DNA of 46,206 bases from assembly GCF_001426265.1 (NCBI RefSeq), contig NZ_LMDG01000015.1:1228-47433 (forward strand), given 5' to 3'. Made by a program: the position numbers and the translations under genes. The notes below the pieces were generated by a model. That model had not been told where the DNA came from, ran no database searches, and saw only the letters and a list, made by a program, of their open reading frames with translations. Positions 24,948 to 32,289 of the stretch are shown in pieces (within the stretch, counting starts at the first letter, position 1; each line of letters starts with the position of its first letter). Origin of the DNA: Rhizobium sp. Root1220 (lineage in GTDB: Bacteria > Pseudomonadota > Alphaproteobacteria > Rhizobiales > Rhizobiaceae).

Positions 24948-25907
24948 CTATGATATCCTCTTTACGCATCGAAACCCGACATGGCTGGTTGAAGTATCCT
25001 CTGGTTCGGCATGACGCGCACTTGGGCGGTAACGCCTGCAGTAGTTGGGTGCACACAAATGCGAACCGCCTTTAAGGACCCGCCGCGCGATACGAATATC
25101 GGGCTGACGAGGATCGTAGCTCGCATCCACGTCGCCGTTGCGAGGGTTCTCAGGTAGACAACAGGACCTCGCCGAAGGCAACGAATGCCGCGCCGACCAA
25201 TAGTCGGACGTCCACTCCCAGACGTTGCCTATCATGTCATAGAGCCCATAGCCGTTGGGCGGAAATGTTCTTACCGGCGACGTCCGATCCTGGCCGGAAC
25301 GCTTGGTGGTCTGCGTTGGGAAGACGCCTTGCCATGTGTTTGCCATTGCTATCCCACCCGGCATCAGTTCATTGCCCCATGCAAACTCTGCGTCGTCCAG
25401 ACCGCCGCGAGCCGCGAGCTCCCATTCCGCCTCCGTCGGGAGATCCAAGCCTGCCCAATCCGTAAAGGCCTTTGCATCGCAATAGGCGACGTGGACGACC
25501 GGGTGGTCCAACTTGCCGCGTAGATCACTGAGACCACCGAACGGGCGACGCCAGTTCGCGCCGAACTTGAGCGTCCACCATTGCGAAATGTCCGGCCCGT
25601 TCACCCGCTTCGGTTGGTGAAAGACGAGCGACCCCGGCCTAAGCATTTCCGGCAGCGCGCCTGGATATTGGCGCAGGTCAGGCACCGTCTCGGCAAATGT
25701 CACATATTTCGTCGCGTCCACGAACTCTTTGAACCGGCGGTTCGTGATTGGGACCTCATCAATCCAGAAGCCATCGACATAAACGGGGTGAGCCGGCGCT
25801 TCTTCAGGATAGTGTCTGTTCGATCCCATCAGGTAAGTTCGGCCGGGAATCCACACCATACCGTTGGGTTGCCGCCCCAAACTTGTCTCTTCGATTGCTA
25901 AGGTCAT
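24948..25907 (-). CDS. formylglycine-generating enzyme (sulfatase-activating)
   Basis: A 319-residue FGE/SUMF1-type protein that oxidises the active-site Cys of type I sulfatases to formylglycine, using copper and oxygen. It shows MVWIPGRTYLMGSN at the start of the domain, VYVDGFWIDEVPITNRRF, LPTEAEWELAARGG, NVWEWTSDYW, and the two catalytic cysteines Cys285 and Cys290 in GSHLCAPNYCRRYRPSAR. Both sulfatases of this window have Cys-type motifs (CTAGR, CTPGR), so it is their natural activator. No signal peptide is visible; modification presumably happens before export. The ATG at 25907 has GAGGAAACC; an upstream TTG at 25937 is less likely. A regulon promoter of the shared type is at 26129-26174 on the same strand. 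Confidence 0.95.
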   Translation of the reverse strand: MTLAIEETSLGRQPNGMVWIPGRTYLMGSNRHYPEEAPAHPVYVDGFWIDEVPITNRRFKEFVDATKYVTFAETVPDLRQYPGALPEMLRPGSLVFHQPKRVNGPDISQWWTLKFGANWRRPFGGLSDLRGKLDHPVVHVAYCDAKAFTDWAGLDLPTEAEWELAARGGLDDAEFAWGNELMPGGIAMANTWQGVFPTQTTKRSGQDRTSPVRTFPPNGYGLYDMIGNVWEWTSDYWSARHSLPSARSCCLPENPRNGDVDASYDPRQPDIRIARRVLKGGSHLCAPNYCRRYRPSARHAEPEDTSTSHVGFRCVKRIS

Positions 25908-26128
25908 GGTTTCCTCGACGGTTTGGAGCTTGACCAAGCATCCGGACTAACGTCCGCCATTCACCAATGGGCAAAGGACGTCGTTGCTGTTGCGGAGCCT
26001 CGATCGTAATTGCAAAGGGTTTTACTCTTCGGCGTAACCCCTCACAATCGATGTGCTATGCGCTCTCGCCAGCTAGCCGCTCATAACCGTGTCTCTTGAG
26101 GGATCGTCGCTGGCAGTCACACACACCC
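25908..26128. other. leader region of the formylglycine-generating enzyme
   Basis: About 215 bp between the predicted -10 and the enzyme start. I see no small gene with a ribosome site and no strong hairpin here. Three regulon transcripts (here, 22762-22970 and 33958-34093) share unusually long leaders. Confidence 0.35.
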
Positions 26129-26174
26129 ACTTTGTCACGTGGCGGAGCGAACTGATATTGCCCTTTGGGGAATC
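26129..26174 (-). promoter_or_regulatory. sulfatase-regulon promoter 2 (operator plus -10)
   Basis: On the minus strand the operator (26174-26154) reads GATTCCCC, AAA, GGGCAATATC; after 19 bp comes CAAAGT (26134-26129), the weakest -10 of the set. It faces the formylglycine-generating enzyme. The identical 21-bp operator stands before the HAD phosphatase gene at 28659-28679. Confidence 0.68.
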
Positions 26175-26182
26175 TCGGCACC

Positions 26183-26198
26183 TCCCCAGAGGGCAATA
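26183..26198 (+). promoter_or_regulatory. second, opposite operator-like element
   Basis: TCCCC, AGA, GGGCAATA on the plus strand, 8 bp from the minus-strand operator and pointing toward the small gene at 26305. The sequence 19 bp downstream (CCACAA) is not -10-like, so it may be a second binding site rather than a full promoter. Confidence 0.4.
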
Positions 26199-26304
26199 GA
26201 CAGAGGACGGATTTTCCGGCCACAACGACAAGGCCTTGCGGCGTCGAACAATCCGCAATCACTGCGCCGCAGGAAAGGTTTTCAATAGCAGATCGGATTA
26301 CGCC

Positions 26305-26574
26305 ATGATGCAAAAGAAGCTTGTGCTAGTCGCCGTAGTGACTTTCGGCATGATGCACGCCGCAGCCAGCTACGCAGACACGATCAGTTACGCCGACGCT
26401 ATGACTGCGCTTGCCAAGGAGTGCGGCGCGGACATCAAGAAGCACTGCCAGGGCGTCAATCTAGGCGGTGAGCGCATTCAAGCCCGCCTTGAAGAGAAGG
26501 CCGCCGAGGTCGGCTCGCCGATGGCGAGGAACTGTCACGCCGCTGGCGGCGTGACAGTGTCGGCAGATCAATAG
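26305..26574 (+). CDS. small exported protein with a cysteine-rich-repeat-like core
   Basis: An 89-residue protein with a clear signal peptide (KKLVLVAVVTFGMMHAAASYA, split after Ala). The mature part has CGADIKKHCQGVNLGGERIQARL and a later NCHAAGG. The CxxDIKKxC-x-VxxGxGRI pattern resembles the cysteine-rich repeat known from Golgi protein GLG1 and small bacterial exported proteins, whose function is unknown; the family's usual Cys after RIQA is Arg here. Two adjacent Met codons (26305, 26308) are possible starts; the ribosome site is weak. It lies divergent from the formylglycine-generating enzyme with two operator elements in the gap, so it likely belongs to the sulfatase regulon. Its last 7 bp overlap the convergent Gly-rich gene. 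Confidence 0.7.
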   Translation: MMQKKLVLVAVVTFGMMHAAASYADTISYADAMTALAKECGADIKKHCQGVNLGGERIQARLEEKAAEVGSPMARNCHAAGGVTVSADQ

Positions 26575-27359
26575 CATGGCGGGAAGGGATAGTAGCCGCA
26601 TTGCTGGTTGTTGTAGTAGGAGTTGTAGTAGTAGGGACGGGCTGCCGCGGCGCCAATCGCAGCGCCGGCCAACACGCCCGTGGCGACGGGCGCGCCTCGA
26701 TACCAGGCACCGTGGTAGACAGGGGCATGCCAGTAGCCGCCTCCCACACGATTGATGTCTGTGTCGCCGACATGCACGTCGTTTCCGCGGAAACCGCCGT
26801 GGAAATCGCCACCTCCGAAGCTGCGTCCGCCGAAGCTGCCGCCGCCAAATCCTCCTCCGCCCCCGAAATGGTCGATGAAGAGAGCGGCTGGCCCGGACGC
26901 GCCACTAAGGTTTCCCTCCAGAACAGTGATGTCAAATGTCAGCATCGTGCCGTCGAGCTTCGGCGTCCTCAATGTCACGACAGCGTCACTGACATCGGAT
27001 CCGTCGCCCCCGAGCACTGAGATGGTAGCGTTCGGAGGATCGACGGCGAAGTTGTCCTTGCCGTCGTCCCATTGCATGATGAACTGTTCGGTCATCACAT
27101 GTCCGGCAGCTCGTACCGGGCGGTCGGCAAAGACGATCGAATTGGCAGAGACGCCGGTCAAAATGAGCTTTCCGTTTTCGATTTTGGCACTAGCGGAGTT
27201 GAGCACGGCCAATGACGGCACCGGCCCTGTCGGCGTGACCACGCCAATAGATTTCTCAAGCGGTACGTGCGGCTTTTTCGGAGCGTCTTGCGAAAAAGCC
27301 GCGGAGGTCAAAGCAATACCTCCGGCACAGATTAGTGTGGTGAACAGGTCGACTTTCAT
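26568..27359 (-). CDS. exported protein of unknown function with Gly-rich and Tyr-rich tail
   Basis: A 263-residue protein I cannot assign. It has a Sec signal peptide (LFTTLICAGGIALTSAAFSQ), then about 130 residues of mostly beta-type sequence (KIENGKLILTGVSANSIVFADRP, VTLRTPKLDGTMLTFDITVLEG), a Gly-rich segment around residues 165-190 with GGGGGFGGGSFGGRSFGGG, and a C-terminal stretch with a short hydrophobic turn (GVLAGAAIGAAAA) and many Tyr and Asn. This suggests a surface or outer-membrane-associated protein. GGGAGGAAAATGCC gives a firm start. It follows the HAD phosphatase on the same strand (103 bp) and is probably carried by the same regulon transcript from 28634. Confidence 0.85.
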   Translation of the reverse strand: MKVDLFTTLICAGGIALTSAAFSQDAPKKPHVPLEKSIGVVTPTGPVPSLAVLNSASAKIENGKLILTGVSANSIVFADRPVRAAGHVMTEQFIMQWDDGKDNFAVDPPNATISVLGGDGSDVSDAVVTLRTPKLDGTMLTFDITVLEGNLSGASGPAALFIDHFGGGGGFGGGSFGGRSFGGGDFHGGFRGNDVHVGDTDINRVGGGYWHAPVYHGAWYRGAPVATGVLAGAAIGAAAARPYYYNSYYNNQQCGYYPFPPCY

Positions 27360-27462
27360 GGCATTTTCCTCCCGATTGAACGGACAGGACGCCCGTTACT
27401 TTTGGCGCGAAGGTGGAGTCCGACGTCACAGACATGTGGCGCGACTCCTCTGGCGCACGGTC

Positions 27463-28482
27463 CTAATTTTTGAAGATCTGCTTCCAATCGGCTTTCATGT
27501 CGATAACGGTCCAGCCGGCGATCGGGGCCGCGTCGAGCGCCTTGTCGAGGCGGCCGAATTCGGTCTTGCGGTCGTACGCGTATTCGCGGTCTGCGTCGGT
27601 GTGATGCACGAGTATCCCTAGCCGTGCGGGCGCGCCTACCATGGTGGTCCATTGCAGCATTTCGAGATCCCCGTCGGAATTGCCGAACGCTGCAATCGGG
27701 CGGCGGCCGATCTGTTGATTGATCCCGACCGGCTTGCCTGCCTTGTCATCGATGAAGTTGAGTTCCGGCAGGCGATACAGGGTCGGTGTGTCGTCCTGCA
27801 TCTTAAACTCAGTCTTGATAGAGGAGCCGACGACCTGCTCCGGCGGGACGCCGTAGGCCTTCTCAGTCCATGGCCGCATGAATTCAACGCCGCCACCCGA
27901 CACGATAAACGTCTTGAAGCCGTTGCCGCGCAGGTAGGATAGCAGCTCGACCATCGGCTGATACACCAGTTCGGTGTACGGCCGCTTGAACCTGGGATCG
28001 CGTGCCGTCGAAAGCCAGTCGGTCACGATCTTCTGGAACTCGCCAGTCGTCATTCCCGCGTGCGTCACCATGATGAGTTCCAGAAGGCCTTTCTCACCTG
28101 ATCCGGCGAGTGTCTTCATGTCGCCTTCGAGCACCGCCTTGAACGGCTGTACGTTTTTCCATTCCGGATGCTGCGGAGCTAGCGCCTTGACGCGGTCCAA
28201 GGCAAAAGCGAGCTGGGTGTACATGGGATGTTCGACCCACAGCGTACCGTCATTGTCGAAGACGGCGATGCGCTCCGGTTCCCGAACGAAGTCGGGCGAA
28301 CCCTGCTTGGTCACCTTCTCGACAAACGAGACGATGGCTGCCTTTGGCGCGGTATCACTCCAAGAGGGCAGAGGGTCGCTCTGTGCCCATGCCACTGTTG
28401 GTGTAGCCATGGTAGTGGACAGGCCGATCGCCAAGGTGCCATGGCGTGTCCATTTGAGCAAATCGCGGCGCGTGACCTGCAT
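27463..28482 (-). CDS. Tat-exported HAD-superfamily phosphatase
   Basis: A 339-residue protein with a twin-arginine leader TRRDLLKW and a hydrophobic stretch ending TVAWAQ. The mature domain has the HAD motifs: VFDNDGTLW (nucleophile Asp76, Asp78), FIVSGGG (motif II), a Lys before the last block, and AFGNSDGDLEML (motif III/IV), with a helical cap between. It resembles phosphoserine-phosphatase-like exported acid phosphatases. GGGGGAGATTTCGCT before the ATG at 28482 marks the start; the 14 upstream codons are not needed. It heads a unit with the Gly-rich gene, preceded by a perfect regulon operator at 28659-28679. Sharing a regulon with sulfatases hints at scavenging of esterified sulfate and phosphate, which is inference. 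Confidence 0.92.
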   Translation of the reverse strand: MQVTRRDLLKWTRHGTLAIGLSTTMATPTVAWAQSDPLPSWSDTAPKAAIVSFVEKVTKQGSPDFVREPERIAVFDNDGTLWVEHPMYTQLAFALDRVKALAPQHPEWKNVQPFKAVLEGDMKTLAGSGEKGLLELIMVTHAGMTTGEFQKIVTDWLSTARDPRFKRPYTELVYQPMVELLSYLRGNGFKTFIVSGGGVEFMRPWTEKAYGVPPEQVVGSSIKTEFKMQDDTPTLYRLPELNFIDDKAGKPVGINQQIGRRPIAAFGNSDGDLEMLQWTTMVGAPARLGILVHHTDADREYAYDRKTEFGRLDKALDAAPIAGWTVIDMKADWKQIFKN

Positions 28483-28633
28483 AGCGAAATCTCCCCCCAA
28501 GAGTTGATCGGGCTCGGGTCGCAAAGAGATCCAAATTCCGTCAGATTAGCTTCGGTTCGATCGGATGGCGCACGCTATCCAAATCCGACCTCGGTCTATG
28601 ATTGATCGACGGCTACCTCTCCACCCGTATTCG

Positions 28634-28679
28634 ATCTTATCGGATGCCGAACCATACCGATATTGCCCTTTGGGGAATC
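28634..28679 (-). promoter_or_regulatory. sulfatase-regulon promoter 3 (operator plus -10)
   Basis: Minus strand operator 28679-28659 reads GATTCCCC, AAA, GGGCAATATC, identical over 21 bp to the one before the formylglycine-generating enzyme. TAAGAT (28639-28634) follows after 19 bp. It faces the HAD phosphatase. The sensor kinase is divergent from it, 92 bp on the other side, without a forward-facing operator, so it may be expressed constitutively or weakly from this region. Confidence 0.75.
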
Positions 28680-28771
28680 CGTTATATCGCCGCCCAATCA
28701 ACGGTAGAGTAAATTGCGGATGACACTGCACCGCCGGGCTGTTATCGTCCCGGGGCTTTTGGGGAAAGCCA

Positions 28772-30664
28772 ATGGGCTCAGGCAACGGGTCAGGTCGAGT
28801 GAAGTACGCTGGCCGATGGTTGGTTGCGTTTTTGTGGCTTGTATCGACCTGCTTCGCTGCAGCTACCCGCATATCATCTGCGAATCCCGATCAGGCTCCA
28901 CGCGTTCTCATTCTTTACCCGTACGATGAGAGGATCGCGGCAACGACTGTTGCGGGAGAGGCGCTTCGCAACCGCTTGCTTGAAGTAACAAACGGCAAGA
29001 TTGACCTGTTCTCGGAGTTCCTGGATCTTTCCCGGTTTCCAGAAGCCGATCATGCCGCACGCATGGAACGGTACCTAGACCAGAAGTATTCTGCTCGGCG
29101 CCCGGATGTGGTGGTGGCACTTGGAGAAGAATCCGCGCGCTTTATAGCCAAGACAAGGGCCTCGATCGCCCCAACCGCGAAACTTGTCGCAGCCGGTTTC
29201 GGCAATTCCCCTGCAAGGAATATCGACCTGCCGGATGATGTGATCGGCGCGTTTACGACGTTCGATATTTTAAAGACCGCCGAGCTTGCGCGTGCGCTTC
29301 AGCCCAGTGCCCGCCACCTCTTTATCATAGGTGGATCGTCGGACTTCGACCGGCGATGGTTGGCGACGGCGCGCGCCGACCTCAACGCGTTTTCCAGGTC
29401 ATATGAAACGACCTATCTGGAAAATTTGACGATCGAGGAACTGATCGAACGAGCATCTCATGTCCCGCCCGACAGCATCATTCTGGCGTTGACGGTCTTT
29501 AAGGATGGAGCAGGACGGAATTTCATTCCTCGCGAAGCGGTCAGGCAGATTGCGGCAAAGGCCAGCGCGCCGGTCTATGGACCTTACCAGACCTACATCG
29601 ACTACGGTGTGGTGGGGGGAAATACCGTGACCTTCGACAGCCTGGGCCGAACGGTCGGAGATCTCGTCGCCGATGTCATAGCGGGCCGGCCGGTCTCGGA
29701 TATTCGGGCACCCCAGACAAACATCGTCGATGCCCGAGTGCTCAGGCATTGGGGGCTGTCGGAGAAGAATCTGCCTCCTGGAACCATTGAGATTCACAAG
29801 GAGAAAACGTTCTGGGAGGAGCATTGGCTGGCAGCGACCGGGGCGCTTGGCATCGTTGCTATGCAGGCTGGAGCTATCGCGGTCCTGCTCCTAGAGCGAC
29901 GGCGTCGCAAAGAGGCAGAGAGCCGCTCGCTTCTTCACCTGATGGAAGCGGTTCACCTCAACCAGTCGGCAACGGCGGGCGCCTTATCCTCCTCTATCGC
30001 TCACGAACTCAACCAGCCCCTTTCGGCCATTCGTAACAACGCCGATGCCGCTTCCGAACTGCTCCGAAGCGAGAAGCCAGATCTGCAATTGATGCAGCAG
30101 ATCCTCCAAGACATCCAGGAAGACGACCAGCGCGCCGGCGACATCATCGCCCGGATGCGGGGGTTGCTCAAGAAGAGGAGCGAGATCGAATGGCAGGAGT
30201 TCGATCTCAACGATGTCATGACGAGTGCCATCTGTATCATCCACGGTGAGGCCGAACGCCGCGGGATAGTGCTGAAGGTAACAGAGCCGGCTGGCGAGCT
30301 GCCGGTGCGCGCCGACAAGGTTCACGTGCAGCAGGTTGTCCTCAACCTTGCGACCAATGCGATGGACTCCATATTGGATGCCGACTCCTCCACAAGAGTA
30401 CTGACGTTCGAGACGTCGCTGTCCAACGAGAGAGCCGCACTTTGTGTCGCTGATACTGGCAACGGTATTCCAGAGGAGCGGCTGTCCCGTGTCTTTGAAC
30501 CTTTCTACACGACAAAGCAGGCGGGGACTGGTTTGGGTCTTTCCATAGCGCGCGCAATTGTCGAAACCTATGGCGGCACGATCGCCGCCTACAACAGGCC
30601 GGAAGGCGGGGCCATCTTTCGCATGGTTCTGCCTCTTTTCCGACGGGGGGAGCATGGCAGATGA
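28772..30664 (+). CDS. sensor histidine kinase with periplasmic-binding-protein-like sensor domain
   Basis: A 630-residue membrane kinase. After an N-terminal hydrophobic signal/anchor (LVAFLWLVSTCFAA), residues about 42-310 look like an ABC-type substrate-binding sensor (VLILYPYDER, DVVVALGEESARF, PVYGPYQTYIDYGVVGG). A second membrane helix spans about 352-374. The kinase part has His411 in SSSIAHELNQPLSAI, the N box VVLNLATNAMDSI, DTGNGIPEERL and the GTGLGLSIAR G box, so it is complete. TTTTGGGGAAAGCC precedes the ATG at 28772. It overlaps the downstream regulator gene by four bases (ATGA), a clear sensor-regulator pair. The ligand is unknown; a sulfate or phosphate ester, or a periplasmic product of the regulon, would be logical. 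Confidence 0.95.
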   Translation: MGSGNGSGRVKYAGRWLVAFLWLVSTCFAAATRISSANPDQAPRVLILYPYDERIAATTVAGEALRNRLLEVTNGKIDLFSEFLDLSRFPEADHAARMERYLDQKYSARRPDVVVALGEESARFIAKTRASIAPTAKLVAAGFGNSPARNIDLPDDVIGAFTTFDILKTAELARALQPSARHLFIIGGSSDFDRRWLATARADLNAFSRSYETTYLENLTIEELIERASHVPPDSIILALTVFKDGAGRNFIPREAVRQIAAKASAPVYGPYQTYIDYGVVGGNTVTFDSLGRTVGDLVADVIAGRPVSDIRAPQTNIVDARVLRHWGLSEKNLPPGTIEIHKEKTFWEEHWLAATGALGIVAMQAGAIAVLLLERRRRKEAESRSLLHLMEAVHLNQSATAGALSSSIAHELNQPLSAIRNNADAASELLRSEKPDLQLMQQILQDIQEDDQRAGDIIARMRGLLKKRSEIEWQEFDLNDVMTSAICIIHGEAERRGIVLKVTEPAGELPVRADKVHVQQVVLNLATNAMDSILDADSSTRVLTFETSLSNERAALCVADTGNGIPEERLSRVFEPFYTTKQAGTGLGLSIARAIVETYGGTIAAYNRPEGGAIFRMVLPLFRRGEHGR

Positions 30665-31287
30665 AACAGGTTGTCCATATCGTCGATGACGACAGATCCT
30701 ACAGAAATGCAACGGCAAGATTGCTTACCGCATATGGCCTGAAGGTCGAGGCCTATGAATCCGGCGATCACTTCCTGACGTGTCTTCCTAGCGGTGAACC
30801 AGGGTGTGTCCTTCTTGACCTGCAGATGCCGGGTCGGTCCGGCCTGCAGGTGCAGCGCGAGCTACGTGAGCGGGCGCCGCTTTTGCCAATCGTGTTTCTT
30901 ACGGGAGAAGGGGACATAAAGGCCAGCGTCGAAGCGATGAAGGCAGGCGCAGAGGATTTTTTGGAAAAACGCAGCACGGCAGCGGTGCTGGTTGCGACGA
31001 TCGAGCGAGCACTGTCACTTTGCGAACGTCGGCGGGCAGAGCATGAGCGTATTCAGGAGCGGCGGACTTTGCTGGCCAGCCTGAGCGTGCGCGAAGCTGA
31101 AGTTCTTGCGCTAGTCATCCGCGGCAAGCTTAATAAGCAGATGGCCTACGCGCTGGGCATATCGGAGCGCACCGTCAAGGTGCACCGCCACCGCGTCTTG
31201 GAAAAACTCGGTGTGAAGTCCGTTGCCGAAGTCATTGCTATGGCAGCCAGCGCCGGTCCCTTCGAGCGACAAGTCGACAGAGCCTGA
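30661..31287 (+). CDS. FixJ/NarL-type response regulator (receiver plus LuxR helix-turn-helix)
   Basis: A 208-residue regulator. The receiver holds the acidic pocket (HIVDDDRSYRN), phospho-acceptor Asp53 in VLLDLQMPG, the switch Thr in FLTGEG and the Lys in EDFLEKRS (the usual following Pro is Arg). The C-terminal domain is a GerE/LuxR helix-turn-helix: LSVREAEVLALVIRGKLNKQMA, ISERTVKVHRHRVLEKLGV. It is coupled to the kinase gene by a four-base overlap. Proteins of this type bind short imperfect palindromes and activate from about 40 bp upstream of the start; the five operators here, centred near -43 and lying only in this cluster, are the natural target. The link is inferred from position and geometry. 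Confidence 0.95.
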   Translation: MKQVVHIVDDDRSYRNATARLLTAYGLKVEAYESGDHFLTCLPSGEPGCVLLDLQMPGRSGLQVQRELRERAPLLPIVFLTGEGDIKASVEAMKAGAEDFLEKRSTAAVLVATIERALSLCERRRAEHERIQERRTLLASLSVREAEVLALVIRGKLNKQMAYALGISERTVKVHRHRVLEKLGVKSVAEVIAMAASAGPFERQVDRA

Positions 31288-31459
31288 ACGTCCCGGGTTG
31301 ATCATACGCAGTATCTCCGCAACGAGATGTCGTCATATGCTTGGGTACGGCTACCGTGAATGTACATCACTTGGTGGAGCAATTCGGTACGCGATCGCTC
31401 GCCGTCGTCCCTTAGTGTCTGGCTCTGCGAGGAAAATCAGTCGACTCGCTGACACAGCG

Positions 31460-31505
31460 ACTTCCCTTTAGGGCAATATCAAGCAGACACCAACGCGCCT
31501 AAAGT
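31460..31505 (+). promoter_or_regulatory. sulfatase-regulon promoter 4 (operator plus -10)
   Basis: Operator 31460-31480 reads ACTTCCCT, TTA, GGGCAATATC; after exactly 19 bp comes TAAAGT (31500-31505). It faces the stand-alone receiver gene, whose start is 46 bp further. This places a signalling protein under the same control as the enzymes, suggesting feedback. Confidence 0.72.
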
Positions 31506-31551
31506 GAGGATAATCGCGTATCTCTCATGTAGTTCACAAGTGGGGCTTGAG

Positions 31552-31926
31552 ATGGGAAAGCTGCGCCACACGGTCGCCGTTGTTGACGATGACGCAAGCA
31601 TACGGCGCAGCGTCGGAAGGCTGCTAAATGCCTATCGCTTTGCTGCGGTGGAATACGCGTCAGCCGAAGCCTTTCTCGCTCAGTATGAGCGCACCGATGC
31701 TGCCTGTCTTGTGCTGGATATCGACTTGGGCGGTGGTATCTCCGGCATAGAGCTGCAGCGTCGGCTGAAAGAATCGGGCTCCAACATACCGGTCATCTTC
31801 ATCACAGCGCTTGAAGATCGACGTTTGCAAGCGGAGGCTGTGCGGGCGGGCTGCATCGCTTACTTGCAAAAGCCGTTTGCGGGATCCGATCTTATCGGCG
31901 CGATCAGTAAGGCGTTGGGATTGTAA
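31552..31926 (+). CDS. stand-alone receiver-domain response regulator
   Basis: A 124-residue single receiver with no output domain. It shows the acidic pocket VAVVDDDASIRRSV, phospho-acceptor Asp56 in CLVLDIDLGG, the switch residue in IFITAL and the Lys in YLQKPFAG, so it should be phosphorylatable. The start at 31552 (GGGGCTTGAG upstream) begins at the domain. It carries its own regulon promoter at 31460. Single receivers of this type often act as phosphate sinks or relays; being induced by the pathway, it could damp the sensor kinase next door. That function is inference. Confidence 0.9.
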   Translation: MGKLRHTVAVVDDDASIRRSVGRLLNAYRFAAVEYASAEAFLAQYERTDAACLVLDIDLGGGISGIELQRRLKESGSNIPVIFITALEDRRLQAEAVRAGCIAYLQKPFAGSDLIGAISKALGL

Positions 31927-32289
31927 GCTCAATGGAGACCCTCGGGAGGGTCTGTCATCCACAACATCCACAGCGTAAAACGGGCGTCCTTTGCAATCTG
32001 ACCGACCCGCATAGTTGCGCTGTGGTTGTTGACCTCAATGAGGCAGCCGGTGATAAAGATGCAATGGCCAAACCCAACATTAGCGATAAGGCGAAAGTTT
32101 CGCTGAGCGGCGACTTGGCGGCCTTCGCCCGCCTATCGTTCCCGGACGCAATGGATTCGCTTTGCATGCCTATCACCGTTGCCCTGCACCTCGGAGCGCC
32201 ATCTAAGAATTCAATGGTGAAGACCAGCATTTCGAAGTCCGTCGAAACCGTGACGACAGCGGCCCGAAATTACCGGCCGCTGATCAGGT
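31927..32289. other. intergenic region between receiver and second sulfatase ends
   Basis: Convergent gene ends. Open frames on both strands cover parts of it but lack ribosome sites and recognisable motifs. No strong terminator with a T run is visible. Confidence 0.35.
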
